Assembly (NCBI GenBank): GCA_027295775.1 | Contig: JAPUKG010000288.1 | Location: 1-36,970 of the forward strand | DNA: 36,970 nt | DNA from: Pseudomonadota bacterium | Lineage (GTDB): Bacteria; Myxococcota_A; UBA9160; UBA4427 | Reading direction: 5' to 3' | Shown here: positions 1-8,161 of the stretch, one piece after another | Layout of the letters: each line of letters begins with the position of its first letter | Position numbering within the stretch: position 1 is the stretch's first letter | Notes under the pieces: model-generated | What the model was told of the DNA's origin: nothing | What the model saw: only the letters and a program-made list of their open reading frames with translations | The model's database searches: none | Translations under genes and position numbers: made by a program

Positions 1-63
1 GTGGGCCGATCGAGTCGTGCTCCGATGAGCGGCGACCCCTGTGCGCACCACCCCTTTGGGATT
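1..63. other. Unassigned window edge
   Basis: This short stretch lies beyond the stop codon of the first minus-strand gene. I see no start codon with a ribosome binding site, no hairpin and no recognisable protein fragment in it. Confidence 0.5.
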
Positions 64-1971
64 CTACTCCGTCGGCGTGAATCCGAGGGACTCGAGCTCC
101 TTTCGAAGAGGAGAATTCGGCTCGAGCAGACGGCGCAGGGCTCTCACGGCCGGGCGATCCCAGCGCGCCTTCGGAACCGCAAAGTCGTAGTTCTCCGGGC
201 GGAGCCCCTGGAATCGCAGCCCCGCCCTCTCGGCCACGGTTTCGATGGCGACACCCCAGTCGGCGCGCTTCTGCGCCACCGCCGCCGCCACTGCGAAATG
301 CGAGCGCGGCTCGTAGGCGAAGCCCGGCGGGCGGCGCTCGCCCAGGAGCTCGTCGATCAGCACCCGGGTGCCCGCGCCGCGGTTGCGGTTGACCATGCAC
401 AGGCTGGGATCCGCCAACAGGGCCTCGGTGTCTCGGGTCTCGTCGGCCCGGGTCACGACGCCCTGCATGCGCCGGTAGCCGGGCAGCAGGCGCAGGCCGG
501 CGTCGAGGAAGGGCTCGTTGTAGCGATCGGTCTCGGGGTCGAGCAGGTGGATCGGTGCGAGGTCGCACTCGCCGCGACGCGCGGCGGCCAGCCCGCCCTG
601 GCTCCCCACCGCCAGGAGCTTCACCGACAGCCCCTGCCGCGCCAGTGCGCTGGCGATGACGTCGAGCCCGGCGCAGTGGCTGCCGATCACCACCAGGTCC
701 GGGACGGCGAGCTCGCGGCCAATGCGGATCACCTCGACCTCGGCGTCCGCCTCGACGATCTCGGTGTTGCGGCCGATGCGCACGAAGCCGTCGGCCCGGC
801 TGAAGGCAGTGACGCTACCGCTGCCCTTGCCCATCGGGTAGGCCAGCAGGCCCGCTTCATTCTGAACGAGACCGACGAGCAGATACTCGAGGCGCCCGCG
901 CTCGGAGGCGGTCTGGAGGGCGAGTCGCGCGGTCACGCTCTCGCGTGCCTCTTCCCCCAGCCCCGCCATCGAGCGGATCACCGGGGCCACGAACTCGTGG
1001 AAGGTGAAGATCGCCGATGTCGGGAAGCCGGGCAGGACGACGACGGGCAGGCGTCCGTGCGCCGCCAGGCAGATCGGTTTGCCCGGCTTGAGCGCGACGC
1101 CGTGCACGACCACGCCGGGATCGAGCTCCCCCACCACCCGGGCGTTCAGGTCGCCTTCCCCCTTGGAGGTGCCGCCCGAGAGGAGCACCAGGTCCGCGTC
1201 CTCGAGGGCGCCGCGCAGGGAGGTGCGCAGCGCGTTCACGTCGTCGCGGAACGCGCCGAGGAAGCGGGCGTCGCCGCCGATCTCGCGCACGGCATCCGCC
1301 AGGATGCGCCCGTTGCTGTCGTAGACGAGGCCCGGCCGCATGGCTTCGCCGGGCTGTACGATCTCATCGCCGGTGGAGAGGATGGCAACCCGCGGCCTGC
1401 GCACGACCGCCACCCGGTCGCGCCCGATCGCCGCCAGCACGCCGGTCTCCCGGGAGCTCAGCTTCGCACCCGCGAAGAGCACCGTCTCGCCACGGCCCAT
1501 GTCCGTGCCCGCGAACGAGACTGAGGCGCCGGGCGTGCGCGGGCGCCGCACCAGCACCCGGGCCCCGCCGGCCGGGCCTGCCTCCTCGAGGTCGGTGAAT
1601 TCCACCGGGACGACGGCGTCCGCACCCCGGGGCAGCATGCCGCCGGTGGCGATCGACGTCGCGGTGCCGGGCTTCACCTCGAGCTCGGGGGCCACACCGG
1701 TGGGGATGGTCTCGTCGTTCACGCTGAGCCGGACGGGCTCCTCCTCGGCCGCGCCGAACGTATCCTCGGCGCGCACGGCGAAGCCGTCCATATTCGAGCG
1801 GTCGAAGCCCGGAACGTCGACCTCCGCCCGAACGTCCTCGGCGAGTACCCGGCCGAGGGCGTCTTCCAGGGGGATCGTCTCGGCGCCCCGGGGCGCGGCG
1901 TCGATGACCGCGCGCCAGCGCTGCTCGGCCTCGTCCCGGTCGATCACCTCCAGGAACTGACTCTGCTTCAC
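64..1971 (-). CDS. Molybdopterin molybdenumtransferase MoeA fused to a PBP-like domain
   Basis: This 635-residue protein has two parts. Residues about 1-410 are MoeA, which inserts molybdate or tungstate into adenylylated pterin. Visible MoeA motifs include SNMDGFAV near residue 60, an MTGAP-equivalent ATGGMLPRGAD, STGDE, SGGTSKGEGD and KPGKP, so the known active-site positions are kept. The last ~220 residues form a periplasmic-binding-protein-like domain (PF12727 type) of the kind found at the end of some MoeA paralogues, where an oxyanion-sensing role is suspected. The GTG start at 1971 overlaps the upstream moeA stop in a GTGA, indicating translational coupling. The reading frame stays open far upstream, but that part is antisense-type noise over moeA. 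It is the last gene of the operon with the tungsten oxidoreductase. Choice of metal (W or Mo) is inference. Confidence 0.9.
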   Translation of the reverse strand: MKQSQFLEVIDRDEAEQRWRAVIDAAPRGAETIPLEDALGRVLAEDVRAEVDVPGFDRSNMDGFAVRAEDTFGAAEEEPVRLSVNDETIPTGVAPELEVKPGTATSIATGGMLPRGADAVVPVEFTDLEEAGPAGGARVLVRRPRTPGASVSFAGTDMGRGETVLFAGAKLSSRETGVLAAIGRDRVAVVRRPRVAILSTGDEIVQPGEAMRPGLVYDSNGRILADAVREIGGDARFLGAFRDDVNALRTSLRGALEDADLVLLSGGTSKGEGDLNARVVGELDPGVVVHGVALKPGKPICLAAHGRLPVVVLPGFPTSAIFTFHEFVAPVIRSMAGLGEEARESVTARLALQTASERGRLEYLLVGLVQNEAGLLAYPMGKGSGSVTAFSRADGFVRIGRNTEIVEADAEVEVIRIGRELAVPDLVVIGSHCAGLDVIASALARQGLSVKLLAVGSQGGLAAARRGECDLAPIHLLDPETDRYNEPFLDAGLRLLPGYRRMQGVVTRADETRDTEALLADPSLCMVNRNRGAGTRVLIDELLGERRPPGFAYEPRSHFAVAAAVAQKRADWGVAIETVAERAGLRFQGLRPENYDFAVPKARWDRPAVRALRRLLEPNSPLRKELESLGFTPTE

Positions 1972-3206
1972 TCGCTCTCCTCCTCGTCGTAGAGGAGGAC
2001 CTCCACCTCGGTGCCCTCGGGCATACCCTCGAGCGCGCGCGGGACGATCACGCAGCCGGCGGCGCGCACCGTCGACGACAGAATCGACGCGCCGGACGTG
2101 GCCAGCGGAATCGCGGCGCCGCGCTCCACCGCCACCCGCACGTAGTCGGTGCGCCCGACCGCGGAGGCGATCTTGCGCGCCAACGGAAGGCGCCGCCGAC
2201 GGTGAGGCCAGCGGCGCGAGCGGCCGCCCCGAGCCCTCAGGGTGGGGCCGGCGAAGAACTCGTAGGCGCACAGGCAGCTCACCGGATTGCCGGGCAGGAG
2301 GAACACGAACCGTTCGCCGATGCGGCCCACACCGGTCGGGCTGGACGGACGCATCGACACGCCGTGGAAGTCGAGGCTGCCGAGCTCGGACAGGAGCCGC
2401 GGCGCGTGATCCTCGACGCCCACGGAGCTTCCCCCCGAGACCAGCACGACGTCGGCCTCCGGGTCGCTCATGGCCTCGGCGATGGGTCCCGGATCGTCCG
2501 GCAGGATCTCGAAGGGAAGGCACACGCCGCTGTCCCGGGCGACCAGGCCGCGCAGTGTCACCGAGTTGCTGTCGACGATGCGCGGACCCTCGGGCTCGCG
2601 GCCCGCCGGCAGAAGCTCGTCGCCCGTGACGACCAGGCGCACCCGGGGCCGGCGCACGCACTGCACCGAGGCGACGCCGATCGAGGCCAGCAGGCCCGCA
2701 TCCTGCGGCCGGAGCCGCCGCGCCGCTCGCAGCACCGCGTCTCCGGCACGGATGTCCTCGCCCGCAGCGCCCACGTTCTGGCGCGGTGCGACCGGCTCGC
2801 GGACCGACACGCTGCCGCCCTGCTCGGCGCACACCTCGGCCATGACCACGGCGTCGGCGCCGTCCGGGAGGGGCGCGCCGGTCATGATGCGGACGGCCTG
2901 CCCGCGCTCCACCCGGCCCTCGAATGAGCGACCGGGAAGCGCCTGGCCCCGGAGCTCGAGCGCGATGGGGTCGTAGTCCGACGCGCCGAAGGTGTCCGCG
3001 CCGCACACGGCGTAGCCGTCCATGGCCGAGCGCGCGAAGCCCGGCACGTCGAAGCGCGAGCGCACGTCCTGCGCCAGGACACGCCCCACGCAGTCCAGGA
3101 GCGCGACGGACTCGGCGGGCAGGGGGCCGGCGCCCTCGGCGAGGAAGGCCTCGACCTCCTCCACGTCGGCCCGCTCGGCGAAGCCCTTCATGCGTACGTC
3201 GCGCAT
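1968..3206 (-). CDS. moeA: MoeA-family molybdopterin molybdenumtransferase
   Basis: A 412-residue MoeA without an extra domain, close to the family's usual ~410. It should catalyse metal insertion into the pterin dithiolene in the cytoplasm. Motifs in order: VPGFARSAMDGYAV (residues 54-67, with the Asp equivalent to E. coli Asp59), RIMTGAPLPDGADAVV, GEDIRAGD (Asp142 equivalent), VTGDE, SGGSSVGVEDH and LPGNPVS. The usual KPGKP is RPSSP here, so the lysine equivalent to E. coli Lys279 is arginine and the next lysine is serine, unlike in the downstream paralogue. The ATG at 3206 follows a GGAGGG; an alternative ATG lies at 3191. The gene sits 75 nt after the aldehyde oxidoreductase and overlaps the next moeA by 4 nt. 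Confidence 0.92.
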   Translation of the reverse strand: MRDVRMKGFAERADVEEVEAFLAEGAGPLPAESVALLDCVGRVLAQDVRSRFDVPGFARSAMDGYAVCGADTFGASDYDPIALELRGQALPGRSFEGRVERGQAVRIMTGAPLPDGADAVVMAEVCAEQGGSVSVREPVAPRQNVGAAGEDIRAGDAVLRAARRLRPQDAGLLASIGVASVQCVRRPRVRLVVTGDELLPAGREPEGPRIVDSNSVTLRGLVARDSGVCLPFEILPDDPGPIAEAMSDPEADVVLVSGGSSVGVEDHAPRLLSELGSLDFHGVSMRPSSPTGVGRIGERFVFLLPGNPVSCLCAYEFFAGPTLRARGGRSRRWPHRRRRLPLARKIASAVGRTDYVRVAVERGAAIPLATSGASILSSTVRAAGCVIVPRALEGMPEGTEVEVLLYDEEESE

Positions 3207-3224
3207 CGCCCTCCAGAATAGCCA

Positions 3225-3254
3225 CGGGCAGGGAGGCCTCGGCCCCCCTGCCCG
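3225..3254 (-). terminator. Strong hairpin between aor and moeA
   Basis: CGGGCAGGG (3225-3233) pairs perfectly with CCCTGCCCG (3246-3254), and inside this three more pairs close a small loop after one mismatch. It lies in the 75-nt gap between the oxidoreductase stop and the moeA start. No U-tract follows, and moeA has its own ribosome binding site just downstream. I read it as a partial terminator or a 3'-end stabiliser that would let aor mRNA exceed moeA mRNA; the role is inference. Confidence 0.5.
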
Positions 3255-3281
3255 CTTTGTCAGCCGTCGTCGACGCGACGA

Positions 3282-5015
3282 TTAGCCAGAAGCCTTCGCG
3301 GCAAAGAGCTCGTCGCGCAGCTCGAAGCGGGTCTTCACCTGCTGGATCACGTCCAGCGGCACGTCGAACACGATCGAGTGGTCGGGACCCACGCCCTCCT
3401 CTCGCAGGCAGGCCGGAATATCGTCGTCGGCCTCGGTAAAGCCAGCGCGCCGGTTGAACTCCCACTCGTCCTGGAGGCACTCCCAGCCCTGGTCTGCGAT
3501 CTGCTGGCGGCTCACCTCCTCGCCGTAGAGCAGGCCGTAGTACTCGCGGATGTCGTCCAGGGTGGGCTGCAGGAACTGGCAGAAGCCCGACGAGTCACAC
3601 ACCGCGTTCACGAGCTGCACCTCCTGGGAGGCCTGGGCCCACTGGTCCGCCGGCATGCCCGGGTTCACGATCAGGCCCGCCGTGTGATCGGCGCCCATGG
3701 GCCCGATCGCGTAGCTGATGCCCGTGGCCTTCAGGGGACGCGGATCCCAGGCCGGGACCGCCTGCCCCCGCACCACCGGGACTCGCTTGTGGCCGGTGCG
3801 CACGCCAACCGAAACGGCGCCGTTCCCGACCGCCACGCCGAGCTCGGTGCCTTCGGCGATCTCCCGGACGAGCTTCTTCATGGCCTCCGCGTCGCCCCAC
3901 TCCATCTCGCCGGCGTCCATCAGGATGGCGATGGCGGCGCCGGTCTCGATGGTGTCGAGGCCCACCTCGTCGCACAGCCGGTCGAGATCCGCCACGTCCT
4001 CCCAGCTCGCCACCGCGCAGTTGGCACCGAGCAGGGTCAGCGTCTCGAACTCCAGGGCCGACGTCTTGTAGTTGCCCTCGGCGTCGTGGACGATGTTGCT
4101 GCACTGCACGATGCAGCCGGTCATGCAGTTGTGCATCTCGCCGCCGCGCTCTTCGAAGCTCGCGTTGATGTTCTTCCCATCCAAGGTATCGGCGTCGGGC
4201 GACTGGCCCTCGGTGCGGTTCTTGTACGGGAAAGTGTGGAGCATGTTCGCCACCGGCACGACCGAGCTGGTACCGGTCTTGAACATCTGCGGTCCCGCGA
4301 GGTAGTCCTTCGTGTAGGTCTTGCACTTGGCGGAGAAGCCCTTCATGTCCGCCGGCCGGCGCACGCGGGCCCTGCCGGGATCGACCGCCACGTACTTGAG
4401 ACCCTTGCTCCCCATCACGGCGCCAAGACCGCCGCGGGCGGCGTGCCGCGCCGGACGCCGCTCCTTCTGCTGGTCGGTACACGCCACCGACGCGCCCGTG
4501 AGCTGGAGCTCCCCGGCCGGGCCGATGGTGATGAAGGACGCCGTCTTCGAGTAGTTCTCGGCGAGCTTCTCGCAGCACGCGTAGTTCCACATGCCCTTGT
4601 AGTCGTCTGCCGCCACCACCTTCATGCCGTCGGTGGTCAACTCGAGCCCGTAGCGCTTCTCGGGATCCGACGGCTTGCCGGTGACCACCACGACGCGGAT
4701 GCCGAGCTTCATCAGGTCCTGGCCCGGATTCCCGCCGGCGTTGGCCTCCTTGATGCCGCCGGTGAGCGGGCTCTTGCCGCCGATCGAAATGCGCCCGGAG
4801 GTGGGCGCCATGGTTCCGGACACCACGCCGGGCGCCATCACCAGCACGTTGTCGGGCCCGAGCGGGTCGCAGGTGGGGTCGCACTCCGCCAGCAGGATCT
4901 TCGCGGAGAGCGCGCGTCCGCCAAGGAGCTTCCACTCGTCGGGGTAGGGCTCCTCGCTGACGGTCTGGTTGGTCATATCGACGCGGATCAGGCGGTCGCC
5001 CTCCGGTCCGGCCAT
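3282..5015 (-). CDS. aor: Tungsten-containing aldehyde:ferredoxin oxidoreductase (AOR family)
   Basis: A 577-residue member of the AOR family, which oxidises aldehydes to acids (or the reverse) with a tungsten bis-pterin and one 4Fe-4S cluster, passing electrons to ferredoxin or a partner protein. Seen in the sequence: LLGGRALSAKIL near residue 30, SGRISIGGKSPLTGG at 73-87 for pterin binding, ARGGLGAVMGSKGLK near 193-207, cluster cysteines 297, 301 and 305 in HNCMTGCIVQC, and the C-terminal DSSGFCQF matching the DxxGLC motif. The first two cluster cysteines are spaced Cx3C rather than the Cx2C of Pyrococcus AOR. The ATG at 5015 follows AAGGAGGA. It sits between a MoaD-like gene and two moeA genes, so cofactor supply and client enzyme are in one operon. 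The substrate cannot be told from sequence. Confidence 0.93.
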   Translation of the reverse strand: MAGPEGDRLIRVDMTNQTVSEEPYPDEWKLLGGRALSAKILLAECDPTCDPLGPDNVLVMAPGVVSGTMAPTSGRISIGGKSPLTGGIKEANAGGNPGQDLMKLGIRVVVVTGKPSDPEKRYGLELTTDGMKVVAADDYKGMWNYACCEKLAENYSKTASFITIGPAGELQLTGASVACTDQQKERRPARHAARGGLGAVMGSKGLKYVAVDPGRARVRRPADMKGFSAKCKTYTKDYLAGPQMFKTGTSSVVPVANMLHTFPYKNRTEGQSPDADTLDGKNINASFEERGGEMHNCMTGCIVQCSNIVHDAEGNYKTSALEFETLTLLGANCAVASWEDVADLDRLCDEVGLDTIETGAAIAILMDAGEMEWGDAEAMKKLVREIAEGTELGVAVGNGAVSVGVRTGHKRVPVVRGQAVPAWDPRPLKATGISYAIGPMGADHTAGLIVNPGMPADQWAQASQEVQLVNAVCDSSGFCQFLQPTLDDIREYYGLLYGEEVSRQQIADQGWECLQDEWEFNRRAGFTEADDDIPACLREEGVGPDHSIVFDVPLDVIQQVKTRFELRDELFAAKASG

Positions 5016-5036
5016 TTTTTCTTCCTCCTTGCAGTC

Positions 5037-5048
5037 CCGCTCGAGCGG
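5037..5048. promoter_or_regulatory. 12-bp perfect palindrome upstream of aor
   Basis: CCGCTCGAGCGG is its own reverse complement and lies 22 nt before the aor start codon, just upstream of the ribosome binding site. It could be an operator or a small RNA hairpin. No regulator can be assigned. Confidence 0.3.
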
Positions 5049-5097
5049 CCTGCGTGTGCTGGATCGAAACCTGTTGGGGCGGGGGGCGCCGGGCGGG

Positions 5098-5367
5098 TCA
5101 GCCGCCGGCGATTGCCGCCAGAACCTCGACCCGGTCGTGCTCGTCCACCTCGGCGTCGAGGGCGCCGTCGCCCAGCTGCTCTCCGTTGAGGAAGAGCTTC
5201 ACGAAGCGCTGCACCGCACCGTCCGCGTCGATCACCTGGGGCAGAAAGCCCGGGTACTTCTCCTCCACCGCCTCCAGGCAGGCGAGCACGGTCGACCCGG
5301 AGACGAGGATCTCGGCCTCGCCTCGCGTCGGACCCCGGTACGCCGTCGGAACCTGGACTACGGGCAT
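5098..5367 (-). CDS. MoaD/ThiS-type sulfur carrier protein
   Basis: An 89-residue ubiquitin-fold protein ending in Gly-Gly (AAIAGG), the tail that is adenylylated and thiocarboxylated in MoaD so that it can donate sulfur to molybdopterin. Length and pattern fit: an early beta-rich stretch, VLACLEAVEEKYPGF for the helix, FVKLFLNGEQL, then DRVEVLAAIAGG. The ATG at 5367 has no convincing Shine-Dalgarno but has TAGAAT 9 nt upstream, so a very short leader is likely. It is the first gene of the moaD-aor-moeA-moeA run, with an 82-nt gap to aor. MoaD is favoured over ThiS because of this context. Confidence 0.85.
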   Translation of the reverse strand: MPVVQVPTAYRGPTRGEAEILVSGSTVLACLEAVEEKYPGFLPQVIDADGAVQRFVKLFLNGEQLGDGALDAEVDEHDRVEVLAAIAGG

Positions 5368-5376
5368 GGAAGGAGC

Positions 5377-5382
5377 ATTCTA
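5377..5382 (-). promoter_or_regulatory. Candidate -10 box of the moaD-aor-moeA operon
   Basis: TAGAAT on the minus strand lies 9 nt before the moaD ATG. No clear -35 box is seen at 16-18 nt. A transcript from here would start only a few bases before the start codon. Confidence 0.35.
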
Positions 5383-5472
5383 ACCGCTCTCACGGCTCGT
5401 TGGGCAAGTCGCGGGGGCGGTCCCGCGGGGATGAGAGCTTCCCCCGAGCGATCCGGGGAGTGTGCACCTTTC

Positions 5473-5478
5473 TATACT
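5473..5478 (+). promoter_or_regulatory. Candidate -10 box, near-leaderless
   Basis: TATACT lies 8 nt before the GTG at 5487, which has no Shine-Dalgarno sequence. Transcription would begin close to the start codon. Confidence 0.4.
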
Positions 5479-5486
5479 GGCCGACC

Positions 5487-6425
5487 GTGTCCTACCCCGT
5501 CTCGCTTGCCTGCGTCGGCCTTGCAGCGCTCGCCCTCGCCTCGGCCCCCGATGCTCAGGGCCAGTCGTACGGGCACGGGCTTCCGCCGCCGCCGCGGTCG
5601 CTCCTCGAGAGGATGGCGGAGGCGGACGCCGTCGCACTCGCCGTAGTAGAGACCGTCGAGCTGGGACGGGTTCGGTTGCGCGACGCGCAGCCGCTGGTCG
5701 GGGAGGTGGCGGTGACCTTCGAGATCAAGCGCGCGCCCGCCAAGCCGCCCGAGCTGGCGCCGGGCGACTCGGCGCTGCTCCTCCTGCGCGGTGCGCGCTC
5801 GCCCTACGTCCTGGTCGATCGGTCGAGCGAGATCATCCGCCTCGAGGGACCGGAGGAGTGGCCCACCTGGCGCTCGGCGGTTCGCGCGCTGTTGGGAAGC
5901 GCGGGACGCGCCGACGCGCTCCTCGCGATCTACGAGACCTGGATCGACGGACCCTCCGAGGGTCTGCGCCAGGAGGCTCTGCGCGGACTCCGCGATCCGA
6001 GCTCGCCCTTCCAGCCGCTGCCGGCGACGTTCGCCGAGGGGCGCGTGGCGGTCGCGACCGATCCGAGCGTCGACACGGCGCGGCGCAGCGCCTCGGCGTT
6101 CGCCGCCGGGCTGAGTCCGTCGGGCGCGCCGCTGCTCCTGGCGCGCATGCCGGGCGACGCGGAGAGCGCGCTGGCCGAGGTCTTGAGCGTGGCCCTGGTC
6201 CGGGCCCCCCGAAGCCCCGACGCGCGGGACGCGGTGCTGCGATCCCTCCACCACGAGAGCCCCGAGATCCGGAGGACCGCGCTCCCACACACATCGGGCT
6301 TCGCAGACGACCCCGAAGTCGTAGCGGCCCTCGACCGGATCGCGTCGGCGGACCCGGACGACGAGGCGCGCGCCCTGGCCGAGCGGATCTTGCGGCGCGT
6401 GCGGAGGGAAGGGCGGCGACGCTGA
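5487..6425 (+). CDS. Exported protein with helical (HEAT-like) repeats
   Basis: About 312 residues. From the GTG at 5487 the protein opens with a signal peptide (VSLACVGLAALALASAPDAQG), which is why this start is chosen over the upstream ATG at 5400. The next ~80 residues look beta-rich, with FEIKRAPAKPPELAPGDSALLLL resembling a short extracellular domain that reports a property of bound material. The second half is alanine- and arginine-rich paired helices with spacing like HEAT repeats (for example SPDARDAVLRSLHHESPEIRRTAL, then DDPEVVAALDRIASADPDDEARALAERIL). No enzyme motif is seen. It is divergent from the moaD operon, with 119 nt between start codons. I do not recognise a named family beyond the repeats, so function is unknown. 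Confidence 0.7.
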   Translation: MSYPVSLACVGLAALALASAPDAQGQSYGHGLPPPPRSLLERMAEADAVALAVVETVELGRVRLRDAQPLVGEVAVTFEIKRAPAKPPELAPGDSALLLLRGARSPYVLVDRSSEIIRLEGPEEWPTWRSAVRALLGSAGRADALLAIYETWIDGPSEGLRQEALRGLRDPSSPFQPLPATFAEGRVAVATDPSVDTARRSASAFAAGLSPSGAPLLLARMPGDAESALAEVLSVALVRAPRSPDARDAVLRSLHHESPEIRRTALPHTSGFADDPEVVAALDRIASADPDDEARALAERILRRVRREGRRR

Positions 6426-6914
6426 GCGCGCGGGGACGCTCGCGAGGGATCGACCGAGGCGGCGGGGCCTTCCCGATCCTCCGACGGGGCTAGCACTCGG
6501 AGGCTCTCTGCGGAGCAGCCCTCGTGCACCCATGGCGCGCGCGACGGCGCGCTCGATGGTGCGGGCGATGAGCCCTTGGGAAGACCCGAGACCGGCTCGG
6601 CGCTCCGGTTTTGGCCTCGCCGGCACGGCACTCGGTGAGGCTCCCCTCTGTCTCCGCGCTCTTTTTTGGAAGCTCCCGGGTCCAGGAAGGCTTCCGCCGC
6701 CGCGATGCACTGCGTCGAATGGCGGGCGGCAGTGGCGCTCACTTCGGCGTCAAGGACACCCTCGATTCGACGAGCGGATCACCTCGCTCCCACCGACGCC
6801 AAACAACGCACGACGCCTGCGACGCGACGATCGGTCGGCGGGCACGAGACCTCGGTCTCCTCTCTCGCGACGCGTCGTCGTACAGGATCAACGTACGCCC
6901 AACGCGCGCGATGT
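6426..6914. other. Intergenic region of 489 nt, no supported gene
   Basis: This lies between two converging genes. Its short open frames are basic and low-complexity and show no family. A weak GAGCG/CGCTC hairpin sits at the stop codon of the upstream gene, and GCCTCGCC (6614-6621) can pair with GGTGAGGC (6634-6641) if a G-U pair is allowed. T-rich runs occur near 6660. The base composition is somewhat less GC-rich than in the flanking genes. I see no RNA gene. Confidence 0.5.
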
Positions 6915-7856
6915 TCAATCGGAGTTTCCACCGAAGTCGCGTTTTTTTTCGATTTGGCGCGAGATGTCAATCGCGCCCACCTCTGCGCGCGGCGTGTAGT
7001 AAATACGGTGGGCGAGAACGTGCCAGAAGCGCTCGTCGGGAAGCGAGAAACGCCCCGCCCCAGGGGCGGGGGCTCTCGCACCGTCCCAGCCGGGCAGCCA
7101 CGCGGTGAGGCGGCCTTCGCGCCCGGGCTGGTGATGGACGCAGCCCGTGTCGAGCCCGCGCAGACCCGGCGCCACGTGCAGTCCCTGCCGGGCCCAGTGG
7201 CCGTAGACGACGCCGTAGTCGCGGGACCGCACGCTCCAGTGCGCGTGCCATGCACCCTCGGGCTCCGCGGGGGGGTGACTGGACCACGCGCCCTCGGCCG
7301 TGACGGAGCGACCGCGCACCATGCGCAGGAGGTCGTCGAGATCTGGATCGGATCTCGGATCGCCCGACAGGAAGGCCGCCGCGTCGGCCTCCGGCGCGCG
7401 GAGACGCGCCTCGATGCGGCGGGCGCGGGACTCGAGCTCCTCGAGGGACCAGTCCGGATGAACGGACGCGTGCACCATGGCGAAGGCGCGGCCAGGCCCT
7501 TCGCCCTCGAGCAACCCGCTCTCCAGGAGCGGGCATTTCCGCAGCCAGTCGAGCCAGTCCTGTGCCTCAGGCGCTTCGAGAACATCGCCGTAGGTGTCGT
7601 CGGGCCCGAGCTCTGCCAGCCCGAGACCAATACGAACCAGCTGGAGGTCGTGGTTGCCGAGAACGCAGCGGGCGCGGCCCCGCTCCACTAGCTCGCGAAC
7701 GCGGCGCAGCACGCGCAGGCTCCCGGGTCCGCGATTGACCAGGTCCCCTACCAGCCACAGCTCGAAGTCGTCGCCGAACTCCCCGGCGGCGCGGTCGATC
7801 AGCTCCTCGAGCTCGTCCGCACAGCCCTGCACGTCGCCGACGAAGATCCGCTGCAT
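6915..7856 (-). CDS. ApaH-like symmetrical dinucleoside tetraphosphatase (metallophosphoesterase)
   Basis: About 313 residues of the calcineurin-like phosphoesterase fold. Motifs in order: GDVQGC near the N-terminus, GDLVNRGPGSLRVLR, GNHD, MVHASVHPDWS, VYGHWARQGL and GLDTGCVHH. These match ApaH, which splits Ap4A into two ADP; the usual GDxHG is GDVQG here. The ATG at 7856 gives the normal ApaH opening (Met plus about five residues before GD), but a GTG at 7868 is also possible. The C-terminal ~35 residues run past the usual E. coli length of 280. An eight-A run (coding strand) near the 3' end at 6942-6949 is unusual in such GC-rich DNA. It lies just downstream of the Smr gene in the same direction. 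Confidence 0.85.
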   Translation of the reverse strand: MQRIFVGDVQGCADELEELIDRAAGEFGDDFELWLVGDLVNRGPGSLRVLRRVRELVERGRARCVLGNHDLQLVRIGLGLAELGPDDTYGDVLEAPEAQDWLDWLRKCPLLESGLLEGEGPGRAFAMVHASVHPDWSLEELESRARRIEARLRAPEADAAAFLSGDPRSDPDLDDLLRMVRGRSVTAEGAWSSHPPAEPEGAWHAHWSVRSRDYGVVYGHWARQGLHVAPGLRGLDTGCVHHQPGREGRLTAWLPGWDGARAPAPGAGRFSLPDERFWHVLAHRIYYTPRAEVGAIDISRQIEKKRDFGGNSD

Positions 7857-7879
7857 CGCCCGCTGCACCTCGACTGGGG

Positions 7880-8161
7880 TCAGGACGTGGACCGCAGCCA
7901 GGCGATGGTGGCGCCCCAGCCACCCCGCCCCGGCGGCGCCTCGACGAAGCGCTCGATGCGGGGGTCGCCCTCCAGGAACGCGCGCACGCGCGCACGCTGG
8001 ACGCCCTTGCCGCGGCCGTGGATGAGCCGCACCTCGCGGAAGCCCGCCTCCCGCGCGGCGTCCAGATAGGCGTCCACGACCTCGACGATCTCGCGCGGGT
8101 GGAACGAGTGCAGGTCGATCGATTCCTCGATCGGGACCACGACGGGGGGATCGTCACTCAA
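7880..8161 (-). CDS. Small Smr-domain protein
   Basis: A stand-alone Smr domain of about 93 residues. The conserved start IDLHSFHPREIVEVVDAYL is followed by VRLIHGRGKG, the LHG-then-HGxG signature of the family, and the end GGWGATIAWL also fits. Smr domains are linked to nicking endonuclease or RNA cleavage activity, for example on collided ribosomes; which applies to this short form is not known. The start is uncertain: TTG at 8161 has TACACT 9 nt upstream, GTG at 8140 is close to the domain, and GTG at 8233 would overlap the divergent sigma gene. It probably forms a transcription unit with the ApaH-like gene. Confidence 0.8.
   Translation of the reverse strand: MSDDPPVVVPIEESIDLHSFHPREIVEVVDAYLDAAREAGFREVRLIHGRGKGVQRARVRAFLEGDPRIERFVEAPPGRGGWGATIAWLRSTS

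Noticed and set aside
1-1524. Plus-strand frame of 507 codons at the window start
   Set aside because: It runs antisense to the MoeA-PBP gene and shows no domain.
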